NCBI RefSeq assembly: GCF_009377235.1
Contig: NZ_VMNX01000009.1
Coordinates: 1-64,000 of the forward strand
Source: Streptomyces acidicola
GTDB taxonomy: Bacteria; Actinomycetota; Actinomycetes; Streptomycetales; Streptomycetaceae
Length of the DNA: 64,000 nucleotides
Reading direction: 5' to 3'
Below the pieces are notes generated by a model, which was given only the letters and a program-made list of their open reading frames with translations, ran no database searches and had not been told where the DNA came from. Positions 41,570 through 49,967 of this stretch are shown in pieces. The first letter of the stretch is position 1, and each line of letters begins with the position of its first letter. A program made the position numbers and the translations under genes.

Positions 41570-42721
41570 GTGAGTCGGGTGCGTATCGAGCGGTTGCGCC
41601 GGGACCCGGACCGGGACCGGGACCGGCGGAGCTGGTTGCGCGGCGCCGCGCCGCCGCCGATATGGGTGCGGGTGCTGCCGGTCGCCCTGCTGGGGGTCGT
41701 GTGCGCGGCCACGCTGTCGAGCCGCGAACCGCTCGACATCGGGTTCCTGCTCGGTGCCATCCCTCCGCTGGCCGTGCTGTCGTACGGGCCCGCGGCCACC
41801 GCGATCCTCGGCGCCCTGGTGATCGGCCTGTTCCACGTTCCCGCCCTGCAACTGAACCGCCCGGGCAACAGCGATCTACTGACCCTCATCTTTGTCGCCG
41901 TGCTGAGCGTGTTCGTGGCCTTCGTGCGCAGCCACCGCGACGCCCAGCTGGTCACCGTGCGCACGGTCGCCGAGGCCGCCCAGCGGGCCGTCGTGCCGCC
42001 GCTGCCGGAGCGGGTGGGACCGGTGCGGTGTGCGGGCCTGTATCGGGCGGCGCAGCGCGGGACACTCGTCGGCGGCGACTTCTTCGACGTGCGCGACGGA
42101 CCGTACGGTGTCCGGGCGGTGATGGGTGATGTCCAGGGGCACGGCCTGTCCGCCGTCGCCACGGTCGCGTCACTGCTGGGGGCGTTCCGGGAGTCGGTCC
42201 TCGACCAACGTGACCTGGAGTCGGTCGCGGCCCACCTGGACCGCAGGCTGGTGGTGGACTCCGCGGCCGTACAGCACGCCGAGCTGTTCGCGACGGGCAT
42301 GCTGCTCGAATTCTCCGCCGACGCCCACACGGTACGGATCGTGGCCTGCGGTCACCCACCGCCGCTGCTGATGCGCGACGGGCACGCCACCGAGCTGGCG
42401 GTCGCACCGGGGCTGCCGTTCGGGCTCGGCCTGGGCGACGGCCCCCCGGCGGAGGAGCTCTCGGTGGAACTGCGGCCCGGTGACCGTCTGTTCCTGGCCT
42501 CCGACGGAGTCCTGGAGGCCAGGGACGAGAGCGGTGCGTTCTATCCCTTGGTCGACCGGATCGCCTCCCTCGACGATGGGGACCCGGCGACGCTGACCGA
42601 GCACGTCTGGGCCGATCTGGTCCGTCATTGCGGCGTCATCCGGGACGACGCGACGATGCTCGTCCTCACGCCGGACCACGCGGGCCCCGCGGGCCCCGAG
42701 GACCTCACGAACGGCCACTGA
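41570..42721 (+). CDS. Membrane-anchored PP2C-type (SpoIIE) serine phosphatase
   Basis: A 383-aa protein. A basic N-terminus precedes three to four membrane segments (about 32-122). The cytosolic SpoIIE/RsbU-like phosphatase follows, with GGDFFDVRDG (about 165), VMGDVQGHGLSAVATVASLL, ACGHPPPLLM, FLASDGVLEARDESGAFYP and RDDATMLVLTP. The Asp residues of GDFFD, GDVQGHG and SDG form the metal site. Such enzymes dephosphorylate anti-anti-sigma factors in partner-switching pathways. There is no sensor domain beyond the membrane part. GTG 41570. A candidate functional relative, the HATPase kinase at 50187, lies 8 kb away. Confidence 0.9.
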   Translation: MSRVRIERLRRDPDRDRDRRSWLRGAAPPPIWVRVLPVALLGVVCAATLSSREPLDIGFLLGAIPPLAVLSYGPAATAILGALVIGLFHVPALQLNRPGNSDLLTLIFVAVLSVFVAFVRSHRDAQLVTVRTVAEAAQRAVVPPLPERVGPVRCAGLYRAAQRGTLVGGDFFDVRDGPYGVRAVMGDVQGHGLSAVATVASLLGAFRESVLDQRDLESVAAHLDRRLVVDSAAVQHAELFATGMLLEFSADAHTVRIVACGHPPPLLMRDGHATELAVAPGLPFGLGLGDGPPAEELSVELRPGDRLFLASDGVLEARDESGAFYPLVDRIASLDDGDPATLTEHVWADLVRHCGVIRDDATMLVLTPDHAGPAGPEDLTNGH

Positions 42722-42750
42722 TCACACCAGGCACGGCCACGAAGCGGCGC

Positions 42751-42782
42751 AACGGGTCAACGGGTCAGCGGGTCAGCGGGTC
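42751..42782. repeat. 8-bp tandem repeat, four copies
   Basis: Four head-to-tail copies of ARCGGGTC (two AACGGGTC, then two AGCGGGTC). The run lies 30 nt after the phosphatase stop in a non-coding gap. Probably slippage; no function evident. Confidence 0.8.
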
Positions 42783-42903
42783 GAGCGCATGAGTCGGCCA
42801 CCCCTGCGGAGAACACGTCCGGCATCAGCCCCTTCACGCCCCATCCGTCACTCCAGCATCCCGGACACCATGGGGGCGGTAACGGGTGATGCTGTCGAGA
42901 CCG

Positions 42904-42932
42904 TTGACATGTACGCAGCTCGACGACAATCT
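42904..42932 (+). promoter_or_regulatory. Promoter of the GH64 glucanase gene
   Basis: TTGACA (42904-42909) is a perfect -35, and CAATCT (42927-42932) follows after 17 bp. The -10 abuts the palindrome at 42932-42945, so repressor binding would block initiation. Confidence 0.55.
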
Positions 42933-42945
42933 GAGAGCGCTCTCA
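42932..42945. promoter_or_regulatory. CebR/LacI-like operator upstream of GH64
   Basis: TGAGAGCGCTCTCA is a perfect 14-bp palindrome that differs at two symmetric positions from TGGGAGCGCTCCCA, the known box of the cellobiose repressor CebR of Streptomyces. It covers the -10/start region of the glucanase promoter. Confidence 0.7.
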
Positions 42946-42994
42946 ACAGGTACGGACCAACCCCCCACTACGGCTCTCGTACAGGAGGCGGAGA

Positions 42995-44203
42995 GTGCAG
43001 ATCGGACGACACAAGCACCGGACCCTGGCCATCACCGCGGCGATCGGCATGGCCCTCACGCTGGCCCTCGGCACACCCGGGACGGGGCCACCGGCCCATG
43101 CCGCGGTCCCCGACACCATCCCCCTGAAGATCACCAACAGTTCGGGCCGGAGCGAACCGGTCTACGTTTACAACCTCGGCACCCAACTCTCGACCGGCAA
43201 GCAGGGCTGGGCCGACGCGAACGGGGTGTTCCACGCGTGGCCCGCCGGCGGCAACCCGCCCACGCCGGCACCGGACGCCTCGATCACCGGTCCGGCCGCA
43301 GGGCAGTCGACGACGATCCAGGTGCCCAAGTTCTCGGGGCGGATCTACTTCTCGTACGGGCGGAAACTCGACTTCAGGCTGACGACCGGCGGACTCGTGC
43401 AGCCGGCCGTGCAGAACCCGAGCGACCCGAACCGCGACATCCTCTTCAACTGGTCCGAGTACACCCTCAACGACTCGGGGCTGTGGCTCAACAGCACCCA
43501 GGTCGACATGGTCTCCGCGCCCTACGCGGTCGGCGTGCAGCGCGCCGACGGCAGCACGGCCACCACGGGCCATCTCAAGCCGGGCGGCTACAACGGCTTC
43601 TTCAACGCGCTGCGGAGCCAGCAGGGCGGCTGGGGCAACCTGATCCAGACCCGCTCCGACGGCACTGTCCTGCGCGCACTCTCCCCGCTCTACGGGCTGG
43701 AGACCGGCGCCCTCCCGAGGGCCGTGATGGACGACTACATCAACCGTGTCTGGCAGAAGTACGCCACGACGACGCTGACGGTCACGCCGTTCACCGACCA
43801 GCCCGGCACGAAGTACTCCGGCCGGGTGTCGGGCGACGTCATGAACTTCACCAACGGTGCCGGAGCCGTGGTCACCACCTTCCAGAAGCCCGACGCGGAC
43901 AGCGTCTTCGGCTGCCACAAGCTGCTCGACGCCCCGAACGACGCGGTGCGCGGCCCGATCTCCCGCACCCTGTGCGCGGGCTTCAACCGCTCCACCCTCC
44001 TCACCAACCCCAACCAGCCCGACGCCACCTCGGCCGACTTCTACAAGGACGGGGTGACCAACCACTACGCCCGCGCGATCCACGCCCAGATGGCCGACGG
44101 CAAGGCGTACGCCTTCGCCTTCGACGACGTCGGCAACCACGAGTCGCTCGTGCACGACGGCAGCCCGCGGGAGGCGTACCTCACGCTGGACCCGCTGAAC
44201 TGA
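42995..44203 (+). CDS. Secreted GH64 beta-1,3-glucanase
   Basis: A 402-aa secreted enzyme. The signal peptide (about 1-36, ending AHAA) precedes the GH64 domain: IPLKITNSSGRSEPVYVYNL, FSGRIYFSYGRKLDFRLT, ILFNWSEYTLNDSGLWLNST (the GH64 acidic site), VDMVSAPYAVGV and YAFAFDDVGNHESLVHDGSP near the C-terminus. These laminaripentaose-producing enzymes attack fungal and callose beta-1,3-glucan. GTG 42995 follows AGGAGG. It lacks an extra carbohydrate-binding module. The CebR-like box suggests control by a beta-glucoside-responsive LacI regulator encoded elsewhere. Confidence 0.9.
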   Translation: MQIGRHKHRTLAITAAIGMALTLALGTPGTGPPAHAAVPDTIPLKITNSSGRSEPVYVYNLGTQLSTGKQGWADANGVFHAWPAGGNPPTPAPDASITGPAAGQSTTIQVPKFSGRIYFSYGRKLDFRLTTGGLVQPAVQNPSDPNRDILFNWSEYTLNDSGLWLNSTQVDMVSAPYAVGVQRADGSTATTGHLKPGGYNGFFNALRSQQGGWGNLIQTRSDGTVLRALSPLYGLETGALPRAVMDDYINRVWQKYATTTLTVTPFTDQPGTKYSGRVSGDVMNFTNGAGAVVTTFQKPDADSVFGCHKLLDAPNDAVRGPISRTLCAGFNRSTLLTNPNQPDATSADFYKDGVTNHYARAIHAQMADGKAYAFAFDDVGNHESLVHDGSPREAYLTLDPLN

Positions 44204-44217
44204 GTACCCTCCATGGC

Positions 44218-44673
44218 ATGCGGATCTCCGTTTCCTCGGACATGGACGAACCCGTGGCGCGCCTCCTGCTCGCAGAACTGCGGGGGCGCGGCCACGAGGT
44301 GGTGGCGCACGGGGCGCTGAGCCCCGGCGACGACCCCCAGTGGGCGGCCTGCTCGGAGGCGGCCGCCCGCGAGGTCGCTTCCGGCACGTCGGACCAGGCG
44401 GTTGTGTGCTGCTGGACCGGCACGGGCGCGTCGATCGCCGCGAACAAGGTGCCGGGGGTCCGGGCGGCCCTGTGCACGGACGCGTACACGGCGGACGGCG
44501 CACGCCGCTGGAACGACGCCAATGTGCTCGCGCTCAGCCTGCGGCTGACCTCCGAGCCGCTGCTCAAGGAGATCCTCGACGCCTGGTTCGCCGCCGAGGC
44601 CAGTGAGGACGCCGACGACCGGGCGAACGTGGACCGCGTCGGACGCCTGGACACCCCCCGGACCGCTCCCTAG
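44218..44673 (+). CDS. RpiB/LacA/LacB-family sugar-phosphate isomerase-like protein
   Basis: A 151-aa protein beginning MRISVSSDMDEPVARLLLAE. The central motif VVCCWTGTGASIAANKVPGV matches the RpiB active-site loop (C-G-T/S-G.s...NK..G.RA), followed by RAALCTDAYTADGARRWNDA and NVLALSLRLT. The usual N-terminal GSDHAG is replaced by SSDMDE, so the phosphate/His part of the site differs. It may isomerise a phosphorylated aldose/ketose pair or have diverged. ATG 44218 lies 14 nt after the glucanase stop with a poor ribosome site. It converges and overlaps by 4 bp with the minus-strand Clp_N gene. Confidence 0.8.
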   Translation: MRISVSSDMDEPVARLLLAELRGRGHEVVAHGALSPGDDPQWAACSEAAAREVASGTSDQAVVCCWTGTGASIAANKVPGVRAALCTDAYTADGARRWNDANVLALSLRLTSEPLLKEILDAWFAAEASEDADDRANVDRVGRLDTPRTAP

Positions 44674-45353
44674 ACGGCGAGGGCCGCCGCGTCGAAGCCG
44701 GCGTCCGTGAGGACCGCGGCCGCCGCTCCGCGCCCGACCTGGGCGAGGCCGACGAGCAGGTCGTCGCAGTCGATGAGGTCGGAACCCCCTGCTCCGGAGC
44801 GCGCTTCCGCGAGGGTGATCGCCTTGCGGGAGTACGGCGTCCACGCGATCCGCTCGGCCGCCTGGGAGGCGCCCATGCTCAGCCGGGCGGCCACGGCCTC
44901 GTGGACGCGCTCGGGTGGGACTCCGGCGTCCCGCAGAAGCCGGGTGGCGCTGTTGTCCTCCACCGTGAGCCCCCACAGGAGGTGCTCGGTGCCGATGTAG
45001 TTGTTCCGGTTCTGCACGGCCGCCCGCTTGACGTGCGCCATCGCCGCGCGGAGGGCTTCCGTCATCGTGTCGGGGCTGTAGCGCTTGTGGGGGGCGTGGA
45101 AACGCTGCTGCACGGCCTGCCGGGTCACTCCGAGGGCCGCGCCGATGTCCGTCCAGGAACAGCCGTGCATACGGCAGTGCTCGACGTAGTCCTCGACCAA
45201 GTCGTCCGCCAGTGACTGGAGTTGGCCCGATATCTGCGCGGCCGCCGTCAACAGGGCAAGCCAGTCGGGTTGTTCCTGTCCGCCGGGGCGGTGCGCCGTG
45301 GCGCAGGTCCGGTCCACTTCGGCGATGAGATCGTCAAGATCCGGGAGAGGCAT
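44670..45353 (-). CDS. HTH protein with C-terminal Clp_N (ClpA/B N-domain-like) repeats
   Basis: A 227-aa protein. A helical N-terminal region (about 1-55) leads to an HTH, CSWTDIGAALGVTRQAVQQR (about 65-85), and then two Clp_N-type repeats: EHLLWGLTVEDNSATRLLRD AG and DDLLVGLAQVGRGAAAAVLT (shown in part). The ATPase domains of Clp proteins are absent. Such proteins are thought to be regulators or adaptors that read protein quality signals. ATG 45353 is preferred; an upstream ATG at 45395 would overlap a 25-bp near-perfect palindrome that is better seen as its operator. Confidence 0.82.
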   Translation of the reverse strand: MPLPDLDDLIAEVDRTCATAHRPGGQEQPDWLALLTAAAQISGQLQSLADDLVEDYVEHCRMHGCSWTDIGAALGVTRQAVQQRFHAPHKRYSPDTMTEALRAAMAHVKRAAVQNRNNYIGTEHLLWGLTVEDNSATRLLRDAGVPPERVHEAVAARLSMGASQAAERIAWTPYSRKAITLAEARSGAGGSDLIDCDDLLVGLAQVGRGAAAAVLTDAGFDAAALAV

Positions 45354-45365
45354 AACGCAAGTACG

Positions 45366-45390
45366 CCTTGACAGTTCGGAATTGTCAAGG
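45366..45390. promoter_or_regulatory. 25-bp near-perfect palindrome upstream of the Clp_N-HTH gene
   Basis: Arms CCTTGACAGTTC (45366-45377) and GAATTGTCAAGG (45379-45390) flank a single G; only one position breaks symmetry. It contains TTGACA on both strands and ends 13 nt upstream of the ATG at 45353. A likely autoregulatory operator and possibly a -35 element. Confidence 0.7.
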
Positions 45391-45427
45391 TGCACTTGCC
45401 TTCACCGCAGACCTCCGTCGGGGTGCT

Positions 45428-46237
45428 TCAGGGCTTGTGGGCCACTCCCCCGTACACGTCCGTCGGCGTCGGGCTCGTACCGGACTCCGGGCGCCACAGG
45501 GGGCAGGAGACGATGCCGGGGTCGAGGAGCTCCAGGCCCTCGTAGTACGCGGCGAGCTGCGCCGGGCTGCGCAGGACGTACGGGACGGCGCCGGTGTCGT
45601 CGTAGCCGTCCTGGGCGCGCTTCAGTTCCTCGTCGGTGTCCGTGCTGTCGTAGTGCACGAAGTAGCTGCCCGAGGGAAGCGCCGCCTGGAGGCGGCTGAC
45701 GATCGACTTGGCCTTCTCGTAGTCCTGGATGTGACCGAGGATGCCCATGAGCATCAGGGCGACGGGCTTGCCGAAGTCCAGGATCCTGCCCGCCGATTCG
45801 AGGATGGCCTCCGGGTCGTGCAGGTCGGCGTCGACGTAGTCGGTGACGCCCTCGGGGGTGCTGGTGAGCAGGGCCTGGGCGTGGCGCAGGACGAGGGGGT
45901 CGTTGTCGACGTAGACGATGCGGGAATCGGGGGCGGCCTTCTGGGCGACCTCGTGGGTGTTGTCGTACGTGGGCAGGCCGGTGCCGATGTCGAGGAACTG
46001 GCGGATGCCCCGTTCGCGGGCCACGAAGGTGACCGTGCGGATCAGATAGGTGCGCGAGGCCCTGGCCATCGTTTCGATGTTGGGGGCGATCTCGCGGTAG
46101 GCGTCACCCGCGACGCGGTCGACCTCGTAGTTGTCCTTGCCGCCCATCCAGTAGTTCCAGATGCGGGCCGAGTGCGGCACCGTGGTGTCGATCTTCGACA
46201 GGGCTTCCTGGTCGGGGGTGGGGCGGCCGTCTGTCAT
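45428..46237 (-). CDS. SAM-dependent methyltransferase (DUF574/Methyltransf_19 type)
   Basis: A 269-aa protein of the large actinomycete family starting DTTVPHSARIWNYWMGGKDN YEVDR (shown in part). SAM-binding motif I is QFLDIGTGLPTYDNTHEVAQ, followed by VYVDNDPLVLRHAQALL, then YVDADLHDP and PVALMLMGILGHI. The family fold is known, the substrates are not. ATG 46237 has an excellent AGGAGA 6 nt upstream. However, the frame stays open without a stop back to 46813, so a fusion with the kinase-like sequence is possible. If translated from 46237 alone it is normal length for the family. Confidence 0.85.
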   Translation of the reverse strand: MTDGRPTPDQEALSKIDTTVPHSARIWNYWMGGKDNYEVDRVAGDAYREIAPNIETMARASRTYLIRTVTFVARERGIRQFLDIGTGLPTYDNTHEVAQKAAPDSRIVYVDNDPLVLRHAQALLTSTPEGVTDYVDADLHDPEAILESAGRILDFGKPVALMLMGILGHIQDYEKAKSIVSRLQAALPSGSYFVHYDSTDTDEELKRAQDGYDDTGAVPYVLRSPAQLAAYYEGLELLDPGIVSCPLWRPESGTSPTPTDVYGGVAHKP

Positions 46238-46813
46238 GGGGAGTCTCCTGCCTCGCATCGCGGTCGTCGCCAACTTACCGTCAACTGTCGTGCGTCTCCT
46301 GGCGGTTGGTACTCCTGGGCAGGGCGGGCACGGATGGGGCGCGCCGGCCGGCTCGACGGCGCCGCTTCCGACGTCCAGCGTCACCACGGGCACATGCTGG
46401 GCGAGGGTCAGGAACACGCGGGCGTACGCCGCCGTCGCGTCGGCCCTCTCCGCGCCGTGCCGCTGCTCGCACCCGGCGGGCGGCGACGCCGTGAGGTGGA
46501 GCATCGCTCCGTCGCGCTCGGCCACGGCCTCGGCGAAGTCGAGGGCCTGGATCCAGGTCACCCGGGAGTTTCCCCGGCGCAACGGTCCGTAGACGAGTTC
46601 CCTGATGATGCTGCCGTCGATGACGAGCCGGCCCGGAGCGGCGAGGAGTTCGCGGTAGGGCAGGGCCGGATCGAGGTGGTGCAGGGTCGCCGGCATGCGA
46701 CGGACCAGGAAGCCGAGGCGGGCGAGCTCGGCGACGAGGGCGTCCCTGCGGGTGCCTTCGTGTCCCTCGACGATCACGGTCCGGTACTGGGTGAGGAGGG
46801 GAGGCAGGGTCAT
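46238..46813 (-). CDS. Decayed P-loop kinase-like N-terminal segment, in frame with the methyltransferase
   Basis: From ATG 46813 the frame encodes about 192 residues before the methyltransferase Met, with no stop between. It starts RTVIVEGHEGTRRDALVAEL, which has the shape of a thymidylate/nucleoside-kinase P-loop, but the GxDGTGKT loop has become GHEGTRRDA, losing the lysine. Later RLVIDGSIIRELVYGPLRRG and RVTWIQALDFAEAVAERDGA resemble the lid and active region of such kinases. Either a dead domain fused to the methyltransferase or a pseudogene that lost its stop. Confidence 0.6.
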
Positions 46814-47054
46814 CCCCGTCCCTCGGGCGAGCCATCGGGAGAGCCAGGGGTGCGAACTCGCCCGCCGAGCGGCACCGCTCGTCTCCGGTCGCGAGGCGAC
46901 GTACGCATGCCGCTCCCTTCGAGTGATGCGGGGCGGAGGGCAACTCTCCCAGTGTGGGAGGCGCTTCCGTACCAGGGGGAGTGCGCGGGCGGGTTGTCCG
47001 GTTGTGCGGGCGTAGTGGCTTCGACGGCCGTTTCGACGCCCGCACCGGACTGGG

Positions 47055-47300
47055 TCAGGCGATCAGGAAGTCCGCCTGGCCCGCCTTCGCTCCCTCCAGG
47101 AACGAGATCATCTCGTCCCGCGAGTAGACCAGCGCGGGGCCGGTCGGGTCCGTGGACTGCCGGAAGGCGACGCTGCCGTCGGGCAGTCGCTTGGCCTCGA
47201 CGCAGGAACCACCGTTCGTGCCGCTCCAGGGCTTGTGCCAGCCCTCCGTGCCGAGGTCGCGGGCGGGCATGCCGTTGTAGATGGGGCCGTCGGTTGCCAT
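47055..47300 (-). CDS. DUF397 protein
   Basis: An 81-aa protein of the DUF397 family. The hallmark is WSGTNGGSCVEAKRLPDGSV (normally W.kSs.S...G.CVEVA), then RQSTDPTGPALVYSRDEMIS FLEG (shown in part), matching the D...GP.L.fs...W..F pattern. DUF397 proteins act with an XRE/DUF5753 regulator as WhiJ-like pairs that affect development and antibiotic production. ATG 47300 begins 1 nt after the stop of that partner. A longer in-frame frame upstream overlaps the partner and is not used. Confidence 0.9.
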   Translation of the reverse strand: MATDGPIYNGMPARDLGTEGWHKPWSGTNGGSCVEAKRLPDGSVAFRQSTDPTGPALVYSRDEMISFLEGAKAGQADFLIA

Positions 47301-47301
47301 G

Positions 47302-48177
47302 TCACAGCTCCTTACGCAGTGCTGCCAGGATGTCCCTGGTACGGGAGACCGGTTCCGCCTGCACGGACATCCGGTCCAGTACTTCCAGGTAGGTGACGAC
47401 GTCGGCGGGCTGGTCGACGTACTGGGAGCCCGCGAGGCTTTCGGTGTAGACGATGTCCGGGAGTTCGGAGAACCCGAACCGGAAGTAGTGGAAGGGGCCG
47501 AAGGCTCCCGGATGGGGTCCTGCGGCGAAGCGCATGATCTGGATCCTGACCCTCGGGCTCGCAAGCATCTCGGTCATGCGGTCGATCTGGGCCCGCATCA
47601 CCTCGGGGCCGCCGACGGGCCGGCGCAGCACCGTCTCGTCGAGGATGGCCCAGATGGCGGGTGCCTCCGGTTTGGCCAGCAGGTCCTGGCGCCGCAGGCG
47701 CAGCGAGACCCGGCGTGCGATGTCCTCCTCGGTCGCGTTGGGGAAGCCGACGCGCATGAGCGCGGCGGCGTAGTCCGGGGTCTGCAACAGGCCGGGGACG
47801 TACTGGGGTTCGTAGAGCCGGATGACCGCGGCTTCGCTCTCCAGGCTGACGTAGGCGCTGAACCATTCCGGCAGTACGTCGCGGTACTTGTACCACCAGC
47901 CGGGCTGGTTGGCCTCGCGGGCGAGGGAGACGAAGTCCTCGATCTCCGTGGCGGAGACCCCGTAGGTGCGCAGCAACTCCTTCACGTAGGGGATGCGGAG
48001 TCCGACCTCGGCCTTCTCCATGCGTCGGACCGTCAGGGCGGTGACCTCGATGACCCGTGCCGCCTCCTCGAAGGACACTCCGGCCTGTTCACGCAGCTGC
48101 CTGAGCCGCTTGCCGAGCACCATGCGCAGGACGGTGGGGGCCGCCGGGGCGCCGCCTCCTGAGCGGGTCTCACTCAC
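47302..48177 (-). CDS. XRE-family regulator with DUF5753 (WhiJ-like)
   Basis: A 291-aa regulator. The XRE HTH covers about 18-75: LGKRLRQLREQAGVSFEEAA, RVIEVTALTVRRMEKAEVGL. The DUF5753 sensor domain (about 100-285) shows WFSAYVSLESEAAVIRLYEP, VPGLLQTPDYAAALMR and IWAILDETVLRRPVGGPEVM. GTG 48177 follows GGGAGG by 6 nt. It forms a tight two-gene unit with the DUF397 gene. In Streptomyces such proteins repress developmental genes and their DUF397 partners modulate binding. Divergent from the NsdA-like gene. Confidence 0.92.
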   Translation of the reverse strand: MSETRSGGGAPAAPTVLRMVLGKRLRQLREQAGVSFEEAARVIEVTALTVRRMEKAEVGLRIPYVKELLRTYGVSATEIEDFVSLAREANQPGWWYKYRDVLPEWFSAYVSLESEAAVIRLYEPQYVPGLLQTPDYAAALMRVGFPNATEEDIARRVSLRLRRQDLLAKPEAPAIWAILDETVLRRPVGGPEVMRAQIDRMTEMLASPRVRIQIMRFAAGPHPGAFGPFHYFRFGFSELPDIVYTESLAGSQYVDQPADVVTYLEVLDRMSVQAEPVSRTRDILAALRKEL

Positions 48178-48278
48178 GTGCTGCCTCCCAGGACGGGATT
48201 CACAGCGTGCAGTGTGCCACGCCATCCGTTGACACCGACAGGTCCTTGCGGTTCATTCTGAAATTATCAGAACGCTGG

Positions 48279-48308
48279 TTGCGAGCTGAGTCTGTCGGCC
48301 ACCATAGT
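48279..48308 (+). promoter_or_regulatory. Promoter-like pair upstream of the NsdA-like gene
   Basis: TTGCGA (48279-48284) and CATAGT (48303-48308) are 18 bp apart, 120 nt before the start codon. This is a plausible housekeeping promoter on sequence alone. Confidence 0.4.
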
Positions 48309-48427
48309 GATCGAGTGACCTGGCGCACATGCGCGGCAGTGTCATTCGAACTCGTCCGGCCCGCCCGGGAGTTGGCGCCTGAAGCGGGTACGGGTCAAGC
48401 CGCGCGCCGACATGAAGCGAGACCTGG

Positions 48428-49852
48428 ATGGCCGCCGTGACGAACGGACAACCGAGAAACGCAGGAAAGGGTGCCAAGGACTCTGGCGGCCCCAACAAGG
48501 CATTGGCGGCCGCCCTCAAGGAAGCCGGATGCTCCTACGCCTCGCTCGCGCTCCGGGTCAACGAACTGGGCCGCTGTCAGGGCGCGGACACCAACTACGA
48601 CAAGGCGTCCGTCACGCGCTGGCTCCAGGGCCAGCAGCCCCGCGGCAACACGCCGGAGGTCATCGCGGCGGTCCTCGGCGAGCGGCTGGGCCGCCCGCTG
48701 ACGCCCGCGGACCTCGGTTTCCCGCTCGACGGCGGGCGCCCGGTCGTGGGGCGGGCGCTGGTGTACGGAGACAACGTGGCGGAGACACTGCACACCCTGG
48801 TCGAACTCGCTTCCACCGACATCTCCCGGCGCACCCTGCTCGGCGCGGTGCCCTTCGTGCCGGGCGCCCTGATGAGCCCTCAACGGGCCTGGCTGCTCTG
48901 GCTGGTGGAGAGCGAGGAGACCCCGGCCCGGCTCGCGTCCCTGTCGGATGCCGGGCCGGTGGAGCAGGTCCACGCGATGATCGCCCTGTTCGACGAGATG
49001 GACAACCACTACGGCGGCGGCGGGGTGCGCACGAGCATCGTGCAGTACCTGTCGGCCGAGGTCGTCCCGATGCTGCAGCAGCGCGGCACGACCGAGCAGC
49101 AGCGGCGGGAGCTGTTCGCCGCGGGGGCCCGGCTCGCGGCGATGGCGGGCTGGAGTTCGTACGACGCCGGGGAGTACGGCCTGGGCCAGCGCTATATGAC
49201 GCAGGCGCTGCGGCTGTGCGCGGAGGGCCGCGACCGTGTACTGGGCGGGCAGATCCTGGCGGGTCTGTCCCACCTGGCGACCAGCCTGGGCCGGCCCGAC
49301 GAGGGGGTGGCGCTGGCCCGGGCCGGTATCGCCACCGCGCGCGACGCCGGCAGCCCGCTCGGGCTGATGCGCCTGTACGCCATGTCCGCGCGCGGTCACG
49401 CGGCGCTCGGCCGGCCGCGCGAGACCACCGAGGCGCTGCGCGCCGCCGAGAAGCAGCTCGACACGAGCCGCGGGGCCGCCCAGGAGTCGCCGTGGGTCCG
49501 TTTCATCGACCACCACTACCTGCAGGCCGAGTCCGCCGTGTGCTTCCGCGATCTGGGCCTCGCCGCGCAGGCCGAGCAGACCGCGAGCGAGTCCGTGCGC
49601 GCGCACGCCGACCGGCGCCGGCGCCAGGCCATCAGCCGGTCGGTGCTGGCGACGGCGCACCTCCAGCAGAACCGCCTGGACGAGGCCGTCGCCACGGCCA
49701 CCGAAGCGCTCGACGCGCTGAGCGGTGTCCACAGCGAACGGTCGATCCAGGCCCTGCGCGACTTCCGCGGGCGGCTGGCGTCGCGCCGTGACGAGCCGCT
49801 TGTGCGGGAGTTCGAGCTGAGGTCGCGGCCGGTGTTGGGGGTGGCGGCCTGA
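48428..49852 (+). CDS. NsdA-like TPR regulator with N-terminal HTH-like domain
   Basis: A 474-aa protein. The N-terminal region (about 22-95) matches the NsdA-type DNA-binding-like domain: NKALAAALKEAGCSYASLAL, SVTRWLQGQQPRGNTPEVIA and LGRPLTPADLGFPL. The remainder is alpha-solenoid with TPR-like helices, for example QALRLCAEGRDRVLGGQILA, LSHLATSLGRPDEGVALARA and QAEQTASESVRAHADRRRRQ. NsdA-family proteins negatively affect sporulation and antibiotic synthesis in S. coelicolor; the exact paralog is uncertain. ATG 48428 lies 8 nt after weak GAGACC. A strong hairpin follows the stop. Confidence 0.85.
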   Translation: MAAVTNGQPRNAGKGAKDSGGPNKALAAALKEAGCSYASLALRVNELGRCQGADTNYDKASVTRWLQGQQPRGNTPEVIAAVLGERLGRPLTPADLGFPLDGGRPVVGRALVYGDNVAETLHTLVELASTDISRRTLLGAVPFVPGALMSPQRAWLLWLVESEETPARLASLSDAGPVEQVHAMIALFDEMDNHYGGGGVRTSIVQYLSAEVVPMLQQRGTTEQQRRELFAAGARLAAMAGWSSYDAGEYGLGQRYMTQALRLCAEGRDRVLGGQILAGLSHLATSLGRPDEGVALARAGIATARDAGSPLGLMRLYAMSARGHAALGRPRETTEALRAAEKQLDTSRGAAQESPWVRFIDHHYLQAESAVCFRDLGLAAQAEQTASESVRAHADRRRRQAISRSVLATAHLQQNRLDEAVATATEALDALSGVHSERSIQALRDFRGRLASRRDEPLVREFELRSRPVLGVAA

Positions 49853-49967
49853 ACACCATGCGTGAGTGCTCACCACAGCCCCGGTTCACCACGGCGGCGA
49901 ACGTACAGGTCACACCACCACGTGCCCGCAGCCGAACAACCCCCTCACCACCTCGACCCAGTTGTGT

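Noticed and set aside
42886..44217. N-terminal extension of the RpiB-like protein across the glucanase gene
   Set aside because: Same frame happens to be open, but the glucanase in the other frame has a signal peptide and family motifs.
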